From Streptococcus sanguinis (lineage in GTDB: Bacteria; Bacillota; Bacilli; Lactobacillales; Streptococcaceae): DNA of 64,000 nt. The stretch covers positions 315,106 through 379,105 of the forward strand of contig NZ_CDMW01000001.1 in NCBI RefSeq assembly GCF_001078705.1, in the 5' to 3' direction. Of this stretch, positions 35,878 to 45,195 are shown in pieces. The notes below the pieces were generated by a model that saw nothing but the letters and a program-made list of their open reading frames with translations, was not told where the DNA came from and did no database searches. A program made the translations under genes and the position numbers. The stretch's first letter is position 1; every line of letters starts with the position of its first letter.

Positions 35878-36576
35878 ATGACATATATTCAAAACCCTTC
35901 CTCTATTGAGGAAAAGAGTTTTCAAATTATTCAGTCTATGATTACTGAAAAAGATCCTGATTATGTCTTCCATTCGGAAATGGAAGAATCCATTATTAAG
36001 AGGGCTATCCATACGACGGGAGATTTCGATTATCTCTATACTATGCGATTTGAGCATAATGTCCTTGAAAAAATAGAAGAGGTCATTAGAGCTAAGGGGA
36101 CTATTCTCTTGGACTCTAATATCTCTCTCAATGGGATTAACAAGCGCGTGCTTGACCAGCTGGGTGTGAGCTACCGCTGTTTGATCAGCGATGAAGAAGT
36201 GGTTGCGCTGGCTAAGGAAAAGCAGATTACCAGAGCTATGGCGGCTGTTGAGATAGCTGCCAAGATTGAAGGTCCTAAAGTATTTGCCTTTGGTGGTGCT
36301 CCGACTGCCTTGTCTTATCTGATTGAGCTAGCAGAGCAGGGACTGGTAGAGCCAGACGCTGTGATTGGGGTTCCGGTCGGCTTTATCAATGTTGAAGAAT
36401 CCAAAGAGGAGCTGCTTCAGTCAGGTCTTCCTGCCCTTGTCAATGTCGGCAGAAAAGGTGGCAGTACGATTGTTGTAGCCATTATCAATGCCATTATCTA
36501 CCAGTTAAGAGAAGTCGTAACGGATGACTATGTCCGCTACTCTACACCATCCAGTAAAGAAGGAGGAAAGAACTAG
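35878..36576 (+). CDS. cbiC: Cobalt-precorrin-8 methylmutase, His-containing paralogue
   Basis: This 232-residue protein belongs to the CbiC/CobH family, which moves the C-11 methyl group to C-12 to form cobyrinic acid. The proposed catalytic His is present (His45 in KRAIHTTGDFDYL). Other family motifs have drifted: GGAPT at 140 instead of GNAPT, GFINVEESK at 169 instead of GFVGAAESK, and LDSNIS instead of TDTxM near 79. GGST near 194 is kept. It lies one base before a second cbiC-like gene and aligns with it without gaps over about 210 residues. Confidence 0.9.
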   Translation: MTYIQNPSSIEEKSFQIIQSMITEKDPDYVFHSEMEESIIKRAIHTTGDFDYLYTMRFEHNVLEKIEEVIRAKGTILLDSNISLNGINKRVLDQLGVSYRCLISDEEVVALAKEKQITRAMAAVEIAAKIEGPKVFAFGGAPTALSYLIELAEQGLVEPDAVIGVPVGFINVEESKEELLQSGLPALVNVGRKGGSTIVVAIINAIIYQLREVVTDDYVRYSTPSSKEGGKN

Positions 36577-37281
36577 ATGTCCTATCTAAAAGCAGCGCAC
36601 AAGATTGAAGAAGCTAGTTTCAGAAAAATTCAGGAAATTATTGACCAAGAGCATCCAGATATTCATTTTTCAGATCCTTTCGAGGAAGCGGTGCTCAAGC
36701 GCGTGGTCTTTACCAGTGCAGACTTTGACTACCTCTACAATATCAAGTTTTCCAATCAGGTTATTGAGAAAATCCTCTACGTCTTCCGAAACAAGGGTAC
36801 GATTTTTACCGATACGACCATGGTCTTGGGTGGTTTTAATAAGAAATTGCTGGATGACCTAGGTGTTTCCTATCGCTGTCTGGTCAATGAGCCAGCAATC
36901 TTTAAGGAAGCTAAGGAAAAGGGAATTACTCGCTCCATGGCCGCTGTAGAATATTCGGCTAAAGTGGACGGTCCAAAGCTATTTGTCTTTGGGAATGCTC
37001 CAACGTCCATCTTTAAGGTTTTAGATATGGTCGAAGAGGGAAGCTTGCAGCCGGATGCGGTTGTCGGGGTTCCAGTTGGCTTTGTCGGAGCGGCAGAATC
37101 CAAGCTCAAACTGCATGAAAGTTCGGTGCCTTCTATCGCGGCACTGGGGCAAAAAGGCGGCAGTACTATCGCAGCAGCGGTCATCAATGCCATTCTCTAC
37201 CAGCTCAAGCTAGGCACTACAGACTATGAGCGTTACAGTGTTTCAGATAAACAGCAGGCTCCGGAGAAAGGAGAGGGCTGA
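36577..37281 (+). CDS. CbiC paralogue lacking the catalytic histidine
   Basis: This 234-residue protein is a second CbiC/CobH family member in tandem. The position of the proposed catalytic His is Phe45 (KRVVFTSADFDYL). In contrast it keeps the canonical motifs that its neighbour has lost: TDTTM near 79, GNAPT at 139-143 and GFVGAAESK at 168-176. It therefore looks folded and under selection, not a decaying copy. It may form a mixed dimer with the upstream protein, bind the hydrogenobyrinic-type product, or have a new role. It overlaps cbiD by one base. Confidence 0.88.
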   Translation: MSYLKAAHKIEEASFRKIQEIIDQEHPDIHFSDPFEEAVLKRVVFTSADFDYLYNIKFSNQVIEKILYVFRNKGTIFTDTTMVLGGFNKKLLDDLGVSYRCLVNEPAIFKEAKEKGITRSMAAVEYSAKVDGPKLFVFGNAPTSIFKVLDMVEEGSLQPDAVVGVPVGFVGAAESKLKLHESSVPSIAALGQKGGSTIAAAVINAILYQLKLGTTDYERYSVSDKQQAPEKGEG

Positions 37282-38408
37282 TGATGGATGAATACGCTTA
37301 TGTCAATGGAAAGAAATTAAGAAAAGGTTTTACGACTGGCACTTGTGCGACAGCGGCGACCGTTGCAGCCTTGAGCATGATCTTAAATCAGGAAAGAGAA
37401 GAAAAGGTTACTGTTCATACGGCTTCAGGTGTGGAAGTGACCATGGATGTTCACAATCCTTCCTTTGGACCAGAAGAAGCGACAGCGGCCATTGAAAAAG
37501 ATGGCGGCGATGATGCGGATGCGACGCATGGCCTCTTGATCTATTCGACCGTGACTCTTTTACCAGATCAGACGGAAATCGAGATTGACGGCGGTCAGGG
37601 CGTCGGGCGCGTGACTGAGAAGGGGCTGGCCTGTGATGTCGGCATGGCAGCCATCAATCCGACTCCTAGACGGATGATTGAGCAGCATGTCCGCGAGATT
37701 ATTGGTCCCAACTGTGGGGCGCGGGTTATCATTTCCGTTCCTGGCGGTGAAGAAACGGCCAAGCTGACCTACAATTCCAGATTAGGCATTGTCGGCGGCA
37801 TTTCAATCTTGGGAACGACAGGGATTGTCAATCCTATGTCCGAGGATAGCTGGAAGGCGTCCATAACGATCGAGTTAACCATGCTCTATAATCAAGGACA
37901 TCGTTCAGTCGTCTTGGTACCGGGGAACTATGGTGAGGATTTTGCGACCAACAGCATCGGTATTCCAGCTGGGCGCATTGTCAATATGAGTAACTTTGTC
38001 GGCCATGTCCTCAAAGAAGTTCAGCGGATTGGCTTTACCAAGGTTTTGATGATTGGCCACATGGGCAAGTTTGTCAAAGTGGCGGCTGGGATTTTCTCTA
38101 CCCACAGTAAGGACTCGGATGCCCGTATGGAAACGCTGGTGGCTAATCTAGCCTTGATGGGGGCGCCCATGGAGCTGCTGGAAAAGGTTGACAAGTGCTT
38201 GACGACCGAGGCGGCTGGTACAGCCATTAAAGAATTTTCTTATGAGGGTGTCTATCAGGTCTTGGCGGATAAGATTAAGGCTAGAAGTGAGCGCCTGCTC
38301 CGCTATCGTAAGCCAGAAGTCAGTATTGAAGTGGTCGTCTTTGGGACTGAGGAAGGCTATTTGGCATCAACCCAGCCTTTAGAGCAGATAAAGGAGGAAT
38401 GGATATGA
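37281..38408 (+). CDS. cbiD: Cobalt-precorrin-5B C(1)-methyltransferase
   Basis: This 375-residue enzyme methylates C-1 of cobalt-precorrin-6A precursor in the anaerobic pathway. The family N-terminus LRKGFTTGTCATAATVAAL is clear, as are DGGQGVGRVT and GTTGIVNPMSEDSW. It is diagnostic for the oxygen-independent route. The stop overlaps the cbiE start (ATGA). Confidence 0.96.
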   Translation: MMDEYAYVNGKKLRKGFTTGTCATAATVAALSMILNQEREEKVTVHTASGVEVTMDVHNPSFGPEEATAAIEKDGGDDADATHGLLIYSTVTLLPDQTEIEIDGGQGVGRVTEKGLACDVGMAAINPTPRRMIEQHVREIIGPNCGARVIISVPGGEETAKLTYNSRLGIVGGISILGTTGIVNPMSEDSWKASITIELTMLYNQGHRSVVLVPGNYGEDFATNSIGIPAGRIVNMSNFVGHVLKEVQRIGFTKVLMIGHMGKFVKVAAGIFSTHSKDSDARMETLVANLALMGAPMELLEKVDKCLTTEAAGTAIKEFSYEGVYQVLADKIKARSERLLRYRKPEVSIEVVVFGTEEGYLASTQPLEQIKEEWI

Positions 38409-39031
38409 TTTATGTTATCGGAATTGGTCCGGGAGATCCGAGCTATGGTCTTCTGGGACAGGAAGCCTATTTTGAGAAGGCAGACCGTATTTTGGGCAGT
38501 GAACGCCATCTGGAAATTTTGCCGCCGGCTTATAAGGATAAGGGCTTGGTTCCTCCTAAAAAATTAGCCGCGCTGGCAGAATTGCTGGAGAGTTTTGGTG
38601 AGGATGAAGAAATTCTATATCTGGCCTCAGGCGATCCGCTGATTTACGGCTTGGGTAAGTGGCTGTCAGAGAAGTTCAAAGGGCGCGTGGTCATTTCACC
38701 GGGTATCAGCGCTATGCAGTATTTGGCAAGCAGGATTGCTCTGCCTATGAATGATGCTTATCTGACCAGCAGCCATGCTAAGGCGCCTAACTTTGACTTG
38801 ATTATGAGTCTGTCAAAAGTCTTTATGGTGACCGATCAGAAAGTTGGCCCCTACGAGATTGCTCAAGAGGCTGTTAAAAGAGGCTTGGATAAAGTATTAG
38901 TTATCGGCGAGCAGCTGAGTTATGAAGATGAGCGCATTACTATTCTGCCTGCGAATGAGGTAGAAGACAGAGAATATGAAATGAATGTGGTGGTGGTATT
39001 AGATGAGGGATTCGGAATTTATCAGGGCTAA
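38405..39031 (+). CDS. cbiE: Cobalt-precorrin-7 C(5)-methyltransferase
   Basis: This 208-residue SAM-dependent methyltransferase of the precorrin family begins MIYVIGIGPGDPSYG and has the second family motif YLASGDPLIYGLG. I choose ATG 38405, 7 bases after GGAGG, overlapping the cbiD stop; ATG 38399 is too close to that site. It methylates C-5, working with CbiT encoded next. It overlaps cbiT by 29 bases. Confidence 0.94.
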   Translation: MIYVIGIGPGDPSYGLLGQEAYFEKADRILGSERHLEILPPAYKDKGLVPPKKLAALAELLESFGEDEEILYLASGDPLIYGLGKWLSEKFKGRVVISPGISAMQYLASRIALPMNDAYLTSSHAKAPNFDLIMSLSKVFMVTDQKVGPYEIAQEAVKRGLDKVLVIGEQLSYEDERITILPANEVEDREYEMNVVVVLDEGFGIYQG

Positions 39032-39572
39032 AGTCCCTATGACTAAGGAAGAAGTCAGAGCCATCAGTTTGGATAAGTTGGAGCTGCATCGGGCCAAGCG
39101 CATGCTGGATGTCGGCTCTGGCACTGGCAGTGTCACGATTCAGGCAGCCCGAACCTATCCAGAACTGGAAGTGGTGGCAGTGGAGCGAAATGAAGACGCG
39201 GTGGCCTTGACGCAGGAGAATATCCAGCACTTTGGCTGCCACAATGTCCGTCTCTATCAAGGACTGGCTCCGATTGAGCTGGAAGGCAGCTTTGATGCCA
39301 TTTTTGTCGGAGGGACTGGGGGCAATATGCAGGAGATTTTCGACTGGTGTGCCGAACTCATGGAGCCGGGAGGTCGGCTGGTCTTGAACTTTATCCTGCT
39401 GGAAAACGCTCTGGAAGCGGCTCAAATAGCGGAGCAGATGGACTGGGAGGATCTAGAGATTGTCTCGGTTCAGGCTAGCCGCTGGACAGCTATAGGCAAG
39501 GGGCACTACTTCAAGCCTCAGAATCCGACTATTATCGTTTCCTGCAAGAAAAAAGAAAGAGAGGCTAATTGA
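39003..39572 (+). CDS. cbiT: Cobalt-precorrin-6B C(15)-methyltransferase (decarboxylating)
   Basis: This 189-residue class-I SAM methyltransferase methylates C-15 and removes the C-12 acetate carboxyl. The N-terminus [20 protein letters not shown] and the glycine-rich SAM motif [16 protein letters not shown] are characteristic. In many bacteria CbiE and CbiT are fused as CobL; here they are separate but overlapping. Confidence 0.95.
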   Translation: MRDSEFIRAKVPMTKEEVRAISLDKLELHRAKRMLDVGSGTGSVTIQAARTYPELEVVAVERNEDAVALTQENIQHFGCHNVRLYQGLAPIELEGSFDAIFVGGTGGNMQEIFDWCAELMEPGGRLVLNFILLENALEAAQIAEQMDWEDLEIVSVQASRWTAIGKGHYFKPQNPTIIVSCKKKEREAN

Positions 39573-40345
39573 TGTCCAAAGTACATTTTGTTGGAGCTGG
39601 CCCAGGTGATGTGGAGCTGATTACGCTCAAAGGTTACAAGCAGCTGTCTGAGGCTGATGTGGTCATTTATACAGGCTCCTTGGTCAATCCAGACCTGCTC
39701 AACTACTGTAAGGAAGGAGCTGAGATTCACGACAGCGCCAGCATGCACTTGATGGAAATCATCGATGTCATGGAAGCTGGAGTCAAGGCTGGTAAAGATG
39801 TAGTCCGCCTGCAGACGGGAGATTTCTCCATTTATGGCTCCATTCGAGAGCAGATCGAAGAGATGAAGAAGCGGGGCATTGAGTTTGACTGTACGCCGGG
39901 CGTCAGCTCTTTTCTGGGAGCTGCTTCCAGTATCGGGGCAGAGTATACCGTGCCAGAGGTTTCTCAAAGCCTCATCATCACTCGGATGGCTGGCCGGACG
40001 CCTGTGCCAGATCGGGAATCCCTGAAAAGCTATGCACAGCACCGGACCTCTATGGCCATCTTCCTGTCCGTTCAAGGCATCGAAAAGGTTGTCAGCGAGC
40101 TGATCGAGGGTGGCTATCCTCCAGAAACGCCTGTGGCTGTCATTTACAAGGCGACTTGGCCGGATGAAAAGAAGGTCTTTGGCGATTTGACTAACATTGC
40201 TGAGAAAGTCAAGGAAGCTAAGATTAGAAAGACAGCTTTGATTTTGGTCGGTGACTTTTTAGGTCAGGAATTCTACTATTCTAAGCTCTACCATGCGGAT
40301 TTTCAGCATGAGTTCAGACGGGGGAAAAGCAGCCATGCCAAGTAA
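39572..40345 (+). CDS. cbiF: Cobalt-precorrin-4 C(11)-methyltransferase
   Basis: This 257-residue methyltransferase methylates C-11. It starts [21 protein letters not shown] and has the motifs [13 protein letters not shown] and [14 protein letters not shown] 39572 overlaps the cbiT stop TGA. The gene ends 11 bases inside cbiG. Confidence 0.95.
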   Translation: MSKVHFVGAGPGDVELITLKGYKQLSEADVVIYTGSLVNPDLLNYCKEGAEIHDSASMHLMEIIDVMEAGVKAGKDVVRLQTGDFSIYGSIREQIEEMKKRGIEFDCTPGVSSFLGAASSIGAEYTVPEVSQSLIITRMAGRTPVPDRESLKSYAQHRTSMAIFLSVQGIEKVVSELIEGGYPPETPVAVIYKATWPDEKKVFGDLTNIAEKVKEAKIRKTALILVGDFLGQEFYYSKLYHADFQHEFRRGKSSHAK

Positions 40346-41396
40346 TTCTCAAGCCCGCTACGCAATCGCGACAGTGACAGCAGTCGGCAAGGACTTGGCA
40401 CTAACTCTGCGAGAAAAGCTAGGCAAGGAAATCCCTATCTATACGACACCTCGATTGGCAGATGATAGAGTCATTGCCATCGAAGGACGAGTGATTGAGG
40501 CGCTTGGTCAGCTCTTTCAGGAAGTGGATGTCCTCATTTGTATCATGGCTATCGGGGCAGTTGTGCGAGCTATTGCACCAGTCTTGAAAGACAAGGCGAC
40601 TGACCCAGCTGTGGTAGTCATGGATGAGAAAGCGACCAATGTCATCAGCCTGCTGAGCGGACATCTAGGCGGAGCCAATCAAGTGACGCTAGACATCGCA
40701 GAATTGCTCGGTTCCAATCCTGTTATCACGACAGCGACAGATGTGCAGAATGTAACAGCTCTGGACAATCTGGCTCAGTCGGTCAATGGCTGGCGGCCGG
40801 AATTAAGAGAGTTCATCAAACCTTTCAACAGCTATCTAGGCAGCGGCCGAACAGTCTATTTCTATCAGGAAAAGGACTGGGTCACAGACCTTCGCGGTTT
40901 GACTTTGGTGGATGAGGAGGAGCTGGCGGCTGTTCTCAAGGGAACGGAACCGCTGATTCTCCTGACTACAGAAAAAAAGGACATTCAAAGAGACAATCTG
41001 GCTCTCATCTATCCTCAACCCTATATCTTAGGAGTTGGTGCTAGAAAGGATGTGGCTCCTGCTGTCTTCCGAGAAGGCTTTGAGGAATTTTGTCAGCAGC
41101 AGGGGATTTCTGCCAGCGAGATTTCCAAAATCGTCAGCATTGATGTCAAGAAGGATGAAGCTGCTATTCTGGCCTTGGCTGAGGAATTGGGCTGTCCCTT
41201 TGAGACCTTTAGTAAGGAAGAACTGTCTGTCGTAGCAGACCGCTATCCTCAGTCAGAATTTGTCAAAAAGACAGTCGGAGTCGGCAGTGTCGCCTTGGCC
41301 AGCGCAGATCTGGCCAGTCAGGGTCAAGTCCTGACTGAGCGCTTTGCCAAGAACGGCTGTACCTATGCGCTTGCAAAAGCAATAACCAAAAAGTAA
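40335..41396 (+). CDS. cbiG: Cobalt-precorrin-5A hydrolase
   Basis: This 353-residue protein opens the delta-lactone of cobalt-precorrin-5A with loss of acetaldehyde, allowing ring contraction to proceed. The central motif [26 protein letters not shown] and [13 protein letters not shown] identify the N-terminal CbiG domain. The C-terminal domain has [16 protein letters not shown] choose ATG 40335; the ORF could be extended upstream within cbiF, but CbiG homology begins here. Confidence 0.94.
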   Translation: MPSNSQARYAIATVTAVGKDLALTLREKLGKEIPIYTTPRLADDRVIAIEGRVIEALGQLFQEVDVLICIMAIGAVVRAIAPVLKDKATDPAVVVMDEKATNVISLLSGHLGGANQVTLDIAELLGSNPVITTATDVQNVTALDNLAQSVNGWRPELREFIKPFNSYLGSGRTVYFYQEKDWVTDLRGLTLVDEEELAAVLKGTEPLILLTTEKKDIQRDNLALIYPQPYILGVGARKDVAPAVFREGFEEFCQQQGISASEISKIVSIDVKKDEAAILALAEELGCPFETFSKEELSVVADRYPQSEFVKKTVGVGSVALASADLASQGQVLTERFAKNGCTYALAKAITKK

Positions 41397-41475
41397 ATCA
41401 AAATAAAAAGCAGACGGTCTTATGAACCAACTGCCCTTATAAAGTTTTATCATACCCATAAAGGAGAAAAAATAT

Positions 41476-42201
41476 ATGTTATACGTTATCGGATTAGGCC
41501 CAGGTAAAAAAGAATTGATGTCACAAGAAGCATTGGCTGCTATAGCCGATTGTGAAATTATCGTCGGCTACTCAACTTATATGCGGTTGATTCTTGATTT
41601 GGTCAAGGACAAGGAGCTCGTAGCGAATGGTATGCGCCAGGAAATCGACCGTTGCCAAAAGGCTATTGATTTGGCTAGAGAGACCGGCAAAAATGTTGGA
41701 GTTGTTTCCAGTGGAGATGCCGGAGTCTATGGTATGGCTGGCTTGATTTTAGAATTGCTGGGAGATGCCAGTGATGTAGAAGTTAAAGTGGTTCCAGGTA
41801 TCACAGCTAGTCTGGGTGCTGCTGCAGTTATGGGTGCTCCCCTCATGAACGACTTCTGTCATATCAGTTTGAGTGACTTGATGACGCCTTGGGAAATGAT
41901 TGAGAAGCGTCTGCATGCCGCAGCTCAAGGGGACTTTGTAGTCTGCCTCTACAACCCTCGGAGTAAGGGACGTCCAGACCATCTGACAAAAGCACTTTCT
42001 ATCATGTCTGAGTACAAGTCAGAGGATACTATTGTCGGTATCGGTAAGGACATTGGCCGCAAGGATGAGGAAATTATCTTGACGACTATCAAAGACCTGG
42101 ATGAGACTTTGGTAGATATGACGACAATCGTTATCGTTGGTAACAAAGAAACTTATGTTAAAAACGGACGCATGATCACACCTCGAGGATATACTTTATG
42201 A
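41476..42201 (+). CDS. cbiH: Cobalt-precorrin-3 C(17)-methyltransferase
   Basis: This 241-residue enzyme methylates C-17 and performs the ring contraction step. It begins MLYVIGLGPGKKELMSQEAL and contains YSTYMRLI, VSSGDAGVYGMAG and PGITASLGAAAVMGAPL, all typical of CbiH/CobJ. A 79-base gap separates it from cbiG, the first real gap in the operon, and it has its own AAGGAGAAAA site. Confidence 0.95.
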   Translation: MLYVIGLGPGKKELMSQEALAAIADCEIIVGYSTYMRLILDLVKDKELVANGMRQEIDRCQKAIDLARETGKNVGVVSSGDAGVYGMAGLILELLGDASDVEVKVVPGITASLGAAAVMGAPLMNDFCHISLSDLMTPWEMIEKRLHAAAQGDFVVCLYNPRSKGRPDHLTKALSIMSEYKSEDTIVGIGKDIGRKDEEIILTTIKDLDETLVDMTTIVIVGNKETYVKNGRMITPRGYTL

Positions 42202-42947
42202 TGAAATTACTGCTGGGAGGGACATCTGACAGCACCGCTATTTTAGAAGTGCTTGACCGATTAAAGATTGATGTGACCAGCTCTGTTGTCACAGACTACG
42301 GCCGGCACTTGGCTTCCAAGTTTGGCCAGCCGGTCATTCAAGGCCGGCTGACAGCTGAGGACATGGTTGACTTTATCAAAGAGAATAATGTGGATGAAAT
42401 CATTGATGCAACCCATCCTTTTGCGGACATCGTTTCCAAGGAAGCCATTCGGGCGGCAGAGATGGCCGGTGTATCTTACCTGCGCTTTGAGCGTCAGGCT
42501 ACCTTGGATTTGAGCGGGGCCATCGTGGTGCATTCGACCCAAGAAGCCATTGATGAGATTGCCAAGCGCGGCTACAAGACCGTCTATCTGGGTACGGGCA
42601 GCAAGACCTTGCCACTCTTTGTCAAGGGTCTGCCAGAGCAGCGGATTGTCGTTCGCGTTCTGCCGACTTCAGAGGTGCTTCTGGCCTGCGAAAGTCTGGG
42701 ACTGGTAGCGGATCAGATTGATGCGATCAAAGCTCCATTTTCCAAAGAGTGTAATAAAGAGCTCTTGCTGCGCTCGGGAGCAGATGTCTTTGTTTCCAAG
42801 GAGAGCGGTACCGTCGGTGGTATTCGTGAAAAGATTGATGGCTGTCAAGAGCTGGGGATGGACTGCATTATCATCTCTCGGCCAATTGTGGCCTATCCGC
42901 AGATGGTTTCTAACTTAGAAGAGCTAGAGGCTTATCTGACAAAATAG
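42198..42947 (+). CDS. cbiJ: Cobalt-precorrin-6A reductase
   Basis: This 249-residue NAD(P)H-dependent reductase reduces the macrocycle of cobalt-precorrin-6A. The N-terminal LLLGGTSDS, DATHPFADIVSKEAI and RFERQ are hallmarks of the CbiJ/CobK family. The start ATGATG overlaps the cbiH stop. Confidence 0.94.
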   Translation: MMKLLLGGTSDSTAILEVLDRLKIDVTSSVVTDYGRHLASKFGQPVIQGRLTAEDMVDFIKENNVDEIIDATHPFADIVSKEAIRAAEMAGVSYLRFERQATLDLSGAIVVHSTQEAIDEIAKRGYKTVYLGTGSKTLPLFVKGLPEQRIVVRVLPTSEVLLACESLGLVADQIDAIKAPFSKECNKELLLRSGADVFVSKESGTVGGIREKIDGCQELGMDCIIISRPIVAYPQMVSNLEELEAYLTK

Positions 42948-42965
42948 CTAATAAAAGGAGAAAAA

Positions 42966-44405
42966 ATGTCCGGTTTAGTAACATTACTGGGAGCAGGCCC
43001 AGGCGATGCGGAGCTGTTGACCCTCAAAGGTAAGAGACGGCTTCAAGAAGCAGATGTCTTGGTCTTTGACCGCTTGGTCAATCAGGAGCTCTTTCAGCAT
43101 CTAAAGTCTGACTGCGAAAAGATAGATGTCGGCAAAAAGCCAGGCCAGCCCTGCATCCGACAGGAAGAGATTGAAAAGATTCTCATCGAAAAAGCCCGTC
43201 AGGGAAAGCGGGTAGTCCGCCTCAAGAGCGGTGATCCCTATATCTTTGGCCGAGGCGGAGAAGAAGGAGTCAAGCTGGTGGAAGCTGGTGTGGACTTTGA
43301 AGTGGTGCCAGGTATCACTTCTGCTGTGGCTGGTCTGACCTATGCAGGTATTCCTATGACTTATCGTGATGTAGCGACTAGCTTCCATGTCTTTACAGCC
43401 CATCTCAAGGATGAGACAGAAATGCTCAACTGGGAAGCAATTTCTGAGCTCAAAGGAACTTTAGTCTTCCTCATGGGCATGAAAAATCTGCCTTCCATCG
43501 TCCAAGAGCTGACGGCTAGAGGCTATGGCAAGGACAAGCCGGCCGCCATCGTTGAATGGGGAACCCATCCTCAGCAGCGTTCAGTGGATGGAACCTTGGG
43601 TAACATAGTAGAACTAGCAGAAGCTGCGGACTTTAAGGCACCGAGTGTCATCGTGGTAGGTGATGTCGTGGCCTATAGACAGCAGCTGAATTTCCATGAG
43701 AATCTGCCGCTTTTCGGCCGTAAAATCTTCATCCAGCAGTCAGAGACGGGCAGACTTCCTCGCTTGCTGAGGGATGCTGGAGCTGCACTGACTACTTTCC
43801 CTGCTCGAGATTTGGTTGAAGAGTTAGAGTTGCAGCTGCCGGATTTGGAGCAGGTAGACGGTCTCCTCTTTGCAGATATGCAGAGCTGGCCGCTCTTCTT
43901 GAAAGCTCTCCGCAAGGCAGGCAAAGACTTGCGCAGTCTGCCGCACATCCGCTTTGCAGCTATTGGTCATCATACGGCTAAGTCTATCGAAGTGAGCGGT
44001 ATTGTGCTGGATCGGATGACACCTCAGCAGTCGGATGCGGATTTTGCAGCTGCTCTGGAAAAAGAAGGCGGCAACTGGTATATTCTGACAGCTGAGCATA
44101 AGAAAGCCAGTCTGGCAGAACTCTATTCGTTGCCAATTCTTGCTAGCCACAGGCTGGCCTTTAACAGTCAGATTAACAGTGACAATTGGTCAGAGATTGA
44201 AGTGGTCTGTCTTCCGAACTCAGCTGCGGCTATGAACTTTGTTGCAGCCAGTCAGGAAGCTGGATTTGACTGGACAGATGTCCCTATCGTTGTCATGGGT
44301 GCTAGTACGCGGGCTGTTTTAGAGGAAGCAGGCTTTAGCAATATTGTTGAGACAGATGAAGCGACTATCGCTTCCATCATTGATAAATGTCGGGAAATTC
44401 TCTGA
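42966..44405 (+). CDS. cobA: Uroporphyrinogen-III methyltransferase fused to a uroporphyrinogen-III synthase domain
   Basis: This 479-residue fusion has an N-terminal SUMT domain (about 1-242; LLGAGPGDAELLTLKG, RLKSGDPYIFGRGGEE, PGITSAVAGLTYAGIP, ending VVGDVVAYR) that makes precorrin-2. The C-terminal half (about 250-479) resembles HemD, with PNSAAAMNFV and VPIVVMGASTRAVLEEAG. The same operon also has a standalone hemD at 53331, so the fused domain may be redundant, degenerate or a channeling module. AAAGGAG precedes the start. Confidence 0.93.
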   Translation: MSGLVTLLGAGPGDAELLTLKGKRRLQEADVLVFDRLVNQELFQHLKSDCEKIDVGKKPGQPCIRQEEIEKILIEKARQGKRVVRLKSGDPYIFGRGGEEGVKLVEAGVDFEVVPGITSAVAGLTYAGIPMTYRDVATSFHVFTAHLKDETEMLNWEAISELKGTLVFLMGMKNLPSIVQELTARGYGKDKPAAIVEWGTHPQQRSVDGTLGNIVELAEAADFKAPSVIVVGDVVAYRQQLNFHENLPLFGRKIFIQQSETGRLPRLLRDAGAALTTFPARDLVEELELQLPDLEQVDGLLFADMQSWPLFLKALRKAGKDLRSLPHIRFAAIGHHTAKSIEVSGIVLDRMTPQQSDADFAAALEKEGGNWYILTAEHKKASLAELYSLPILASHRLAFNSQINSDNWSEIEVVCLPNSAAAMNFVAASQEAGFDWTDVPIVVMGASTRAVLEEAGFSNIVETDEATIASIIDKCREIL

Positions 44406-44418
44406 AAGGATACAGGTC

Positions 44419-45186
44419 ATGAGTAAAGCTATAGTAGTAGTCAGTTTCGGAACGACCTATCCCGAGACTAGACGCAAAACAATTGAGGCTTGTGAGCAGG
44501 CTATTCAGGAACATTTTCCAGACTATCCGGTCCACCGAGCTTTTACATCCAATGTCGTTAGACGGCGGATTAAGAAGCAGGAAGGACTAGATATTCCTAC
44601 GGTCAAAGAGGTTTTGGATCAGCTCTTGGAAGAGGGCACTGAAGAGGTCTATATCCAGCCTCTCCATGTCATTTTGGGCAGCGAGTATGAAAAGATTCTC
44701 GCCCAAGCCAAAGAGTTTGAATCGGCTTTTAAAAAGCTGGTCGTTGCCAAGCCTCTGCTAAACAGTCAGGAAGACTATGAGGCTGTCAAGGATATTCTGC
44801 TGGAACGATATGGCCATGAAGGTCAGGATGCAGCAACAGTTCTGATGGGGCACGGCAGTCAGCATTATGCCTTTACAGCTTATGCGGCCTTGGATCATAT
44901 GATGAAGGGAAGCTCAGTCTATATCGGTTGTGTAGAAAGCTATCCTCCGGTTGAGCTGATTGCCCAGGAACTAAAAGAAAAGGGTGTTCGAGAAGTTCAT
45001 TTAGCACCTTTCATGCTGGTAGCAGGCGACCATGCGACTAATGATATGAGCTCGGATGAGGAAGGGTCTTGGTATCACTTCTTCAAGGAGCGGGGATATG
45101 AGGTTAAGGCCCATCTGGTTGGTCTGGGCGAATACCCTGAGGTTCAGCAGCTCTACATCCAGCATTTAGAAGAAATCATCGAATAG
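44419..45186 (+). CDS. cbiK: Anaerobic cobalt chelatase (sirohydrochlorin cobaltochelatase)
   Basis: This 255-residue chelatase inserts Co2+ into sirohydrochlorin. It starts MSKAIVVVSFGTTYPETRRKT and carries the metal-binding histidines in LMGHGSQHYAFTAYAALD and VAGDHATNDM. I choose ATG 44419 with GAAAGGA upstream; the longer ORF is an extension inside cobA-hemD. CbiK is the anaerobic counterpart of CobNST and commits the pathway to early cobalt insertion. Confidence 0.95.
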   Translation: MSKAIVVVSFGTTYPETRRKTIEACEQAIQEHFPDYPVHRAFTSNVVRRRIKKQEGLDIPTVKEVLDQLLEEGTEEVYIQPLHVILGSEYEKILAQAKEFESAFKKLVVAKPLLNSQEDYEAVKDILLERYGHEGQDAATVLMGHGSQHYAFTAYAALDHMMKGSSVYIGCVESYPPVELIAQELKEKGVREVHLAPFMLVAGDHATNDMSSDEEGSWYHFFKERGYEVKAHLVGLGEYPEVQQLYIQHLEEIIE

Positions 45187-45195
45187 GAGGAAGGA

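Noticed and set aside
41397-41475. Second ANTAR-like motif before cbiH (AGCAGACGGTC)
   Set aside because: It resembles the AGCAANG motif in part, but no paired stems or terminator are present.
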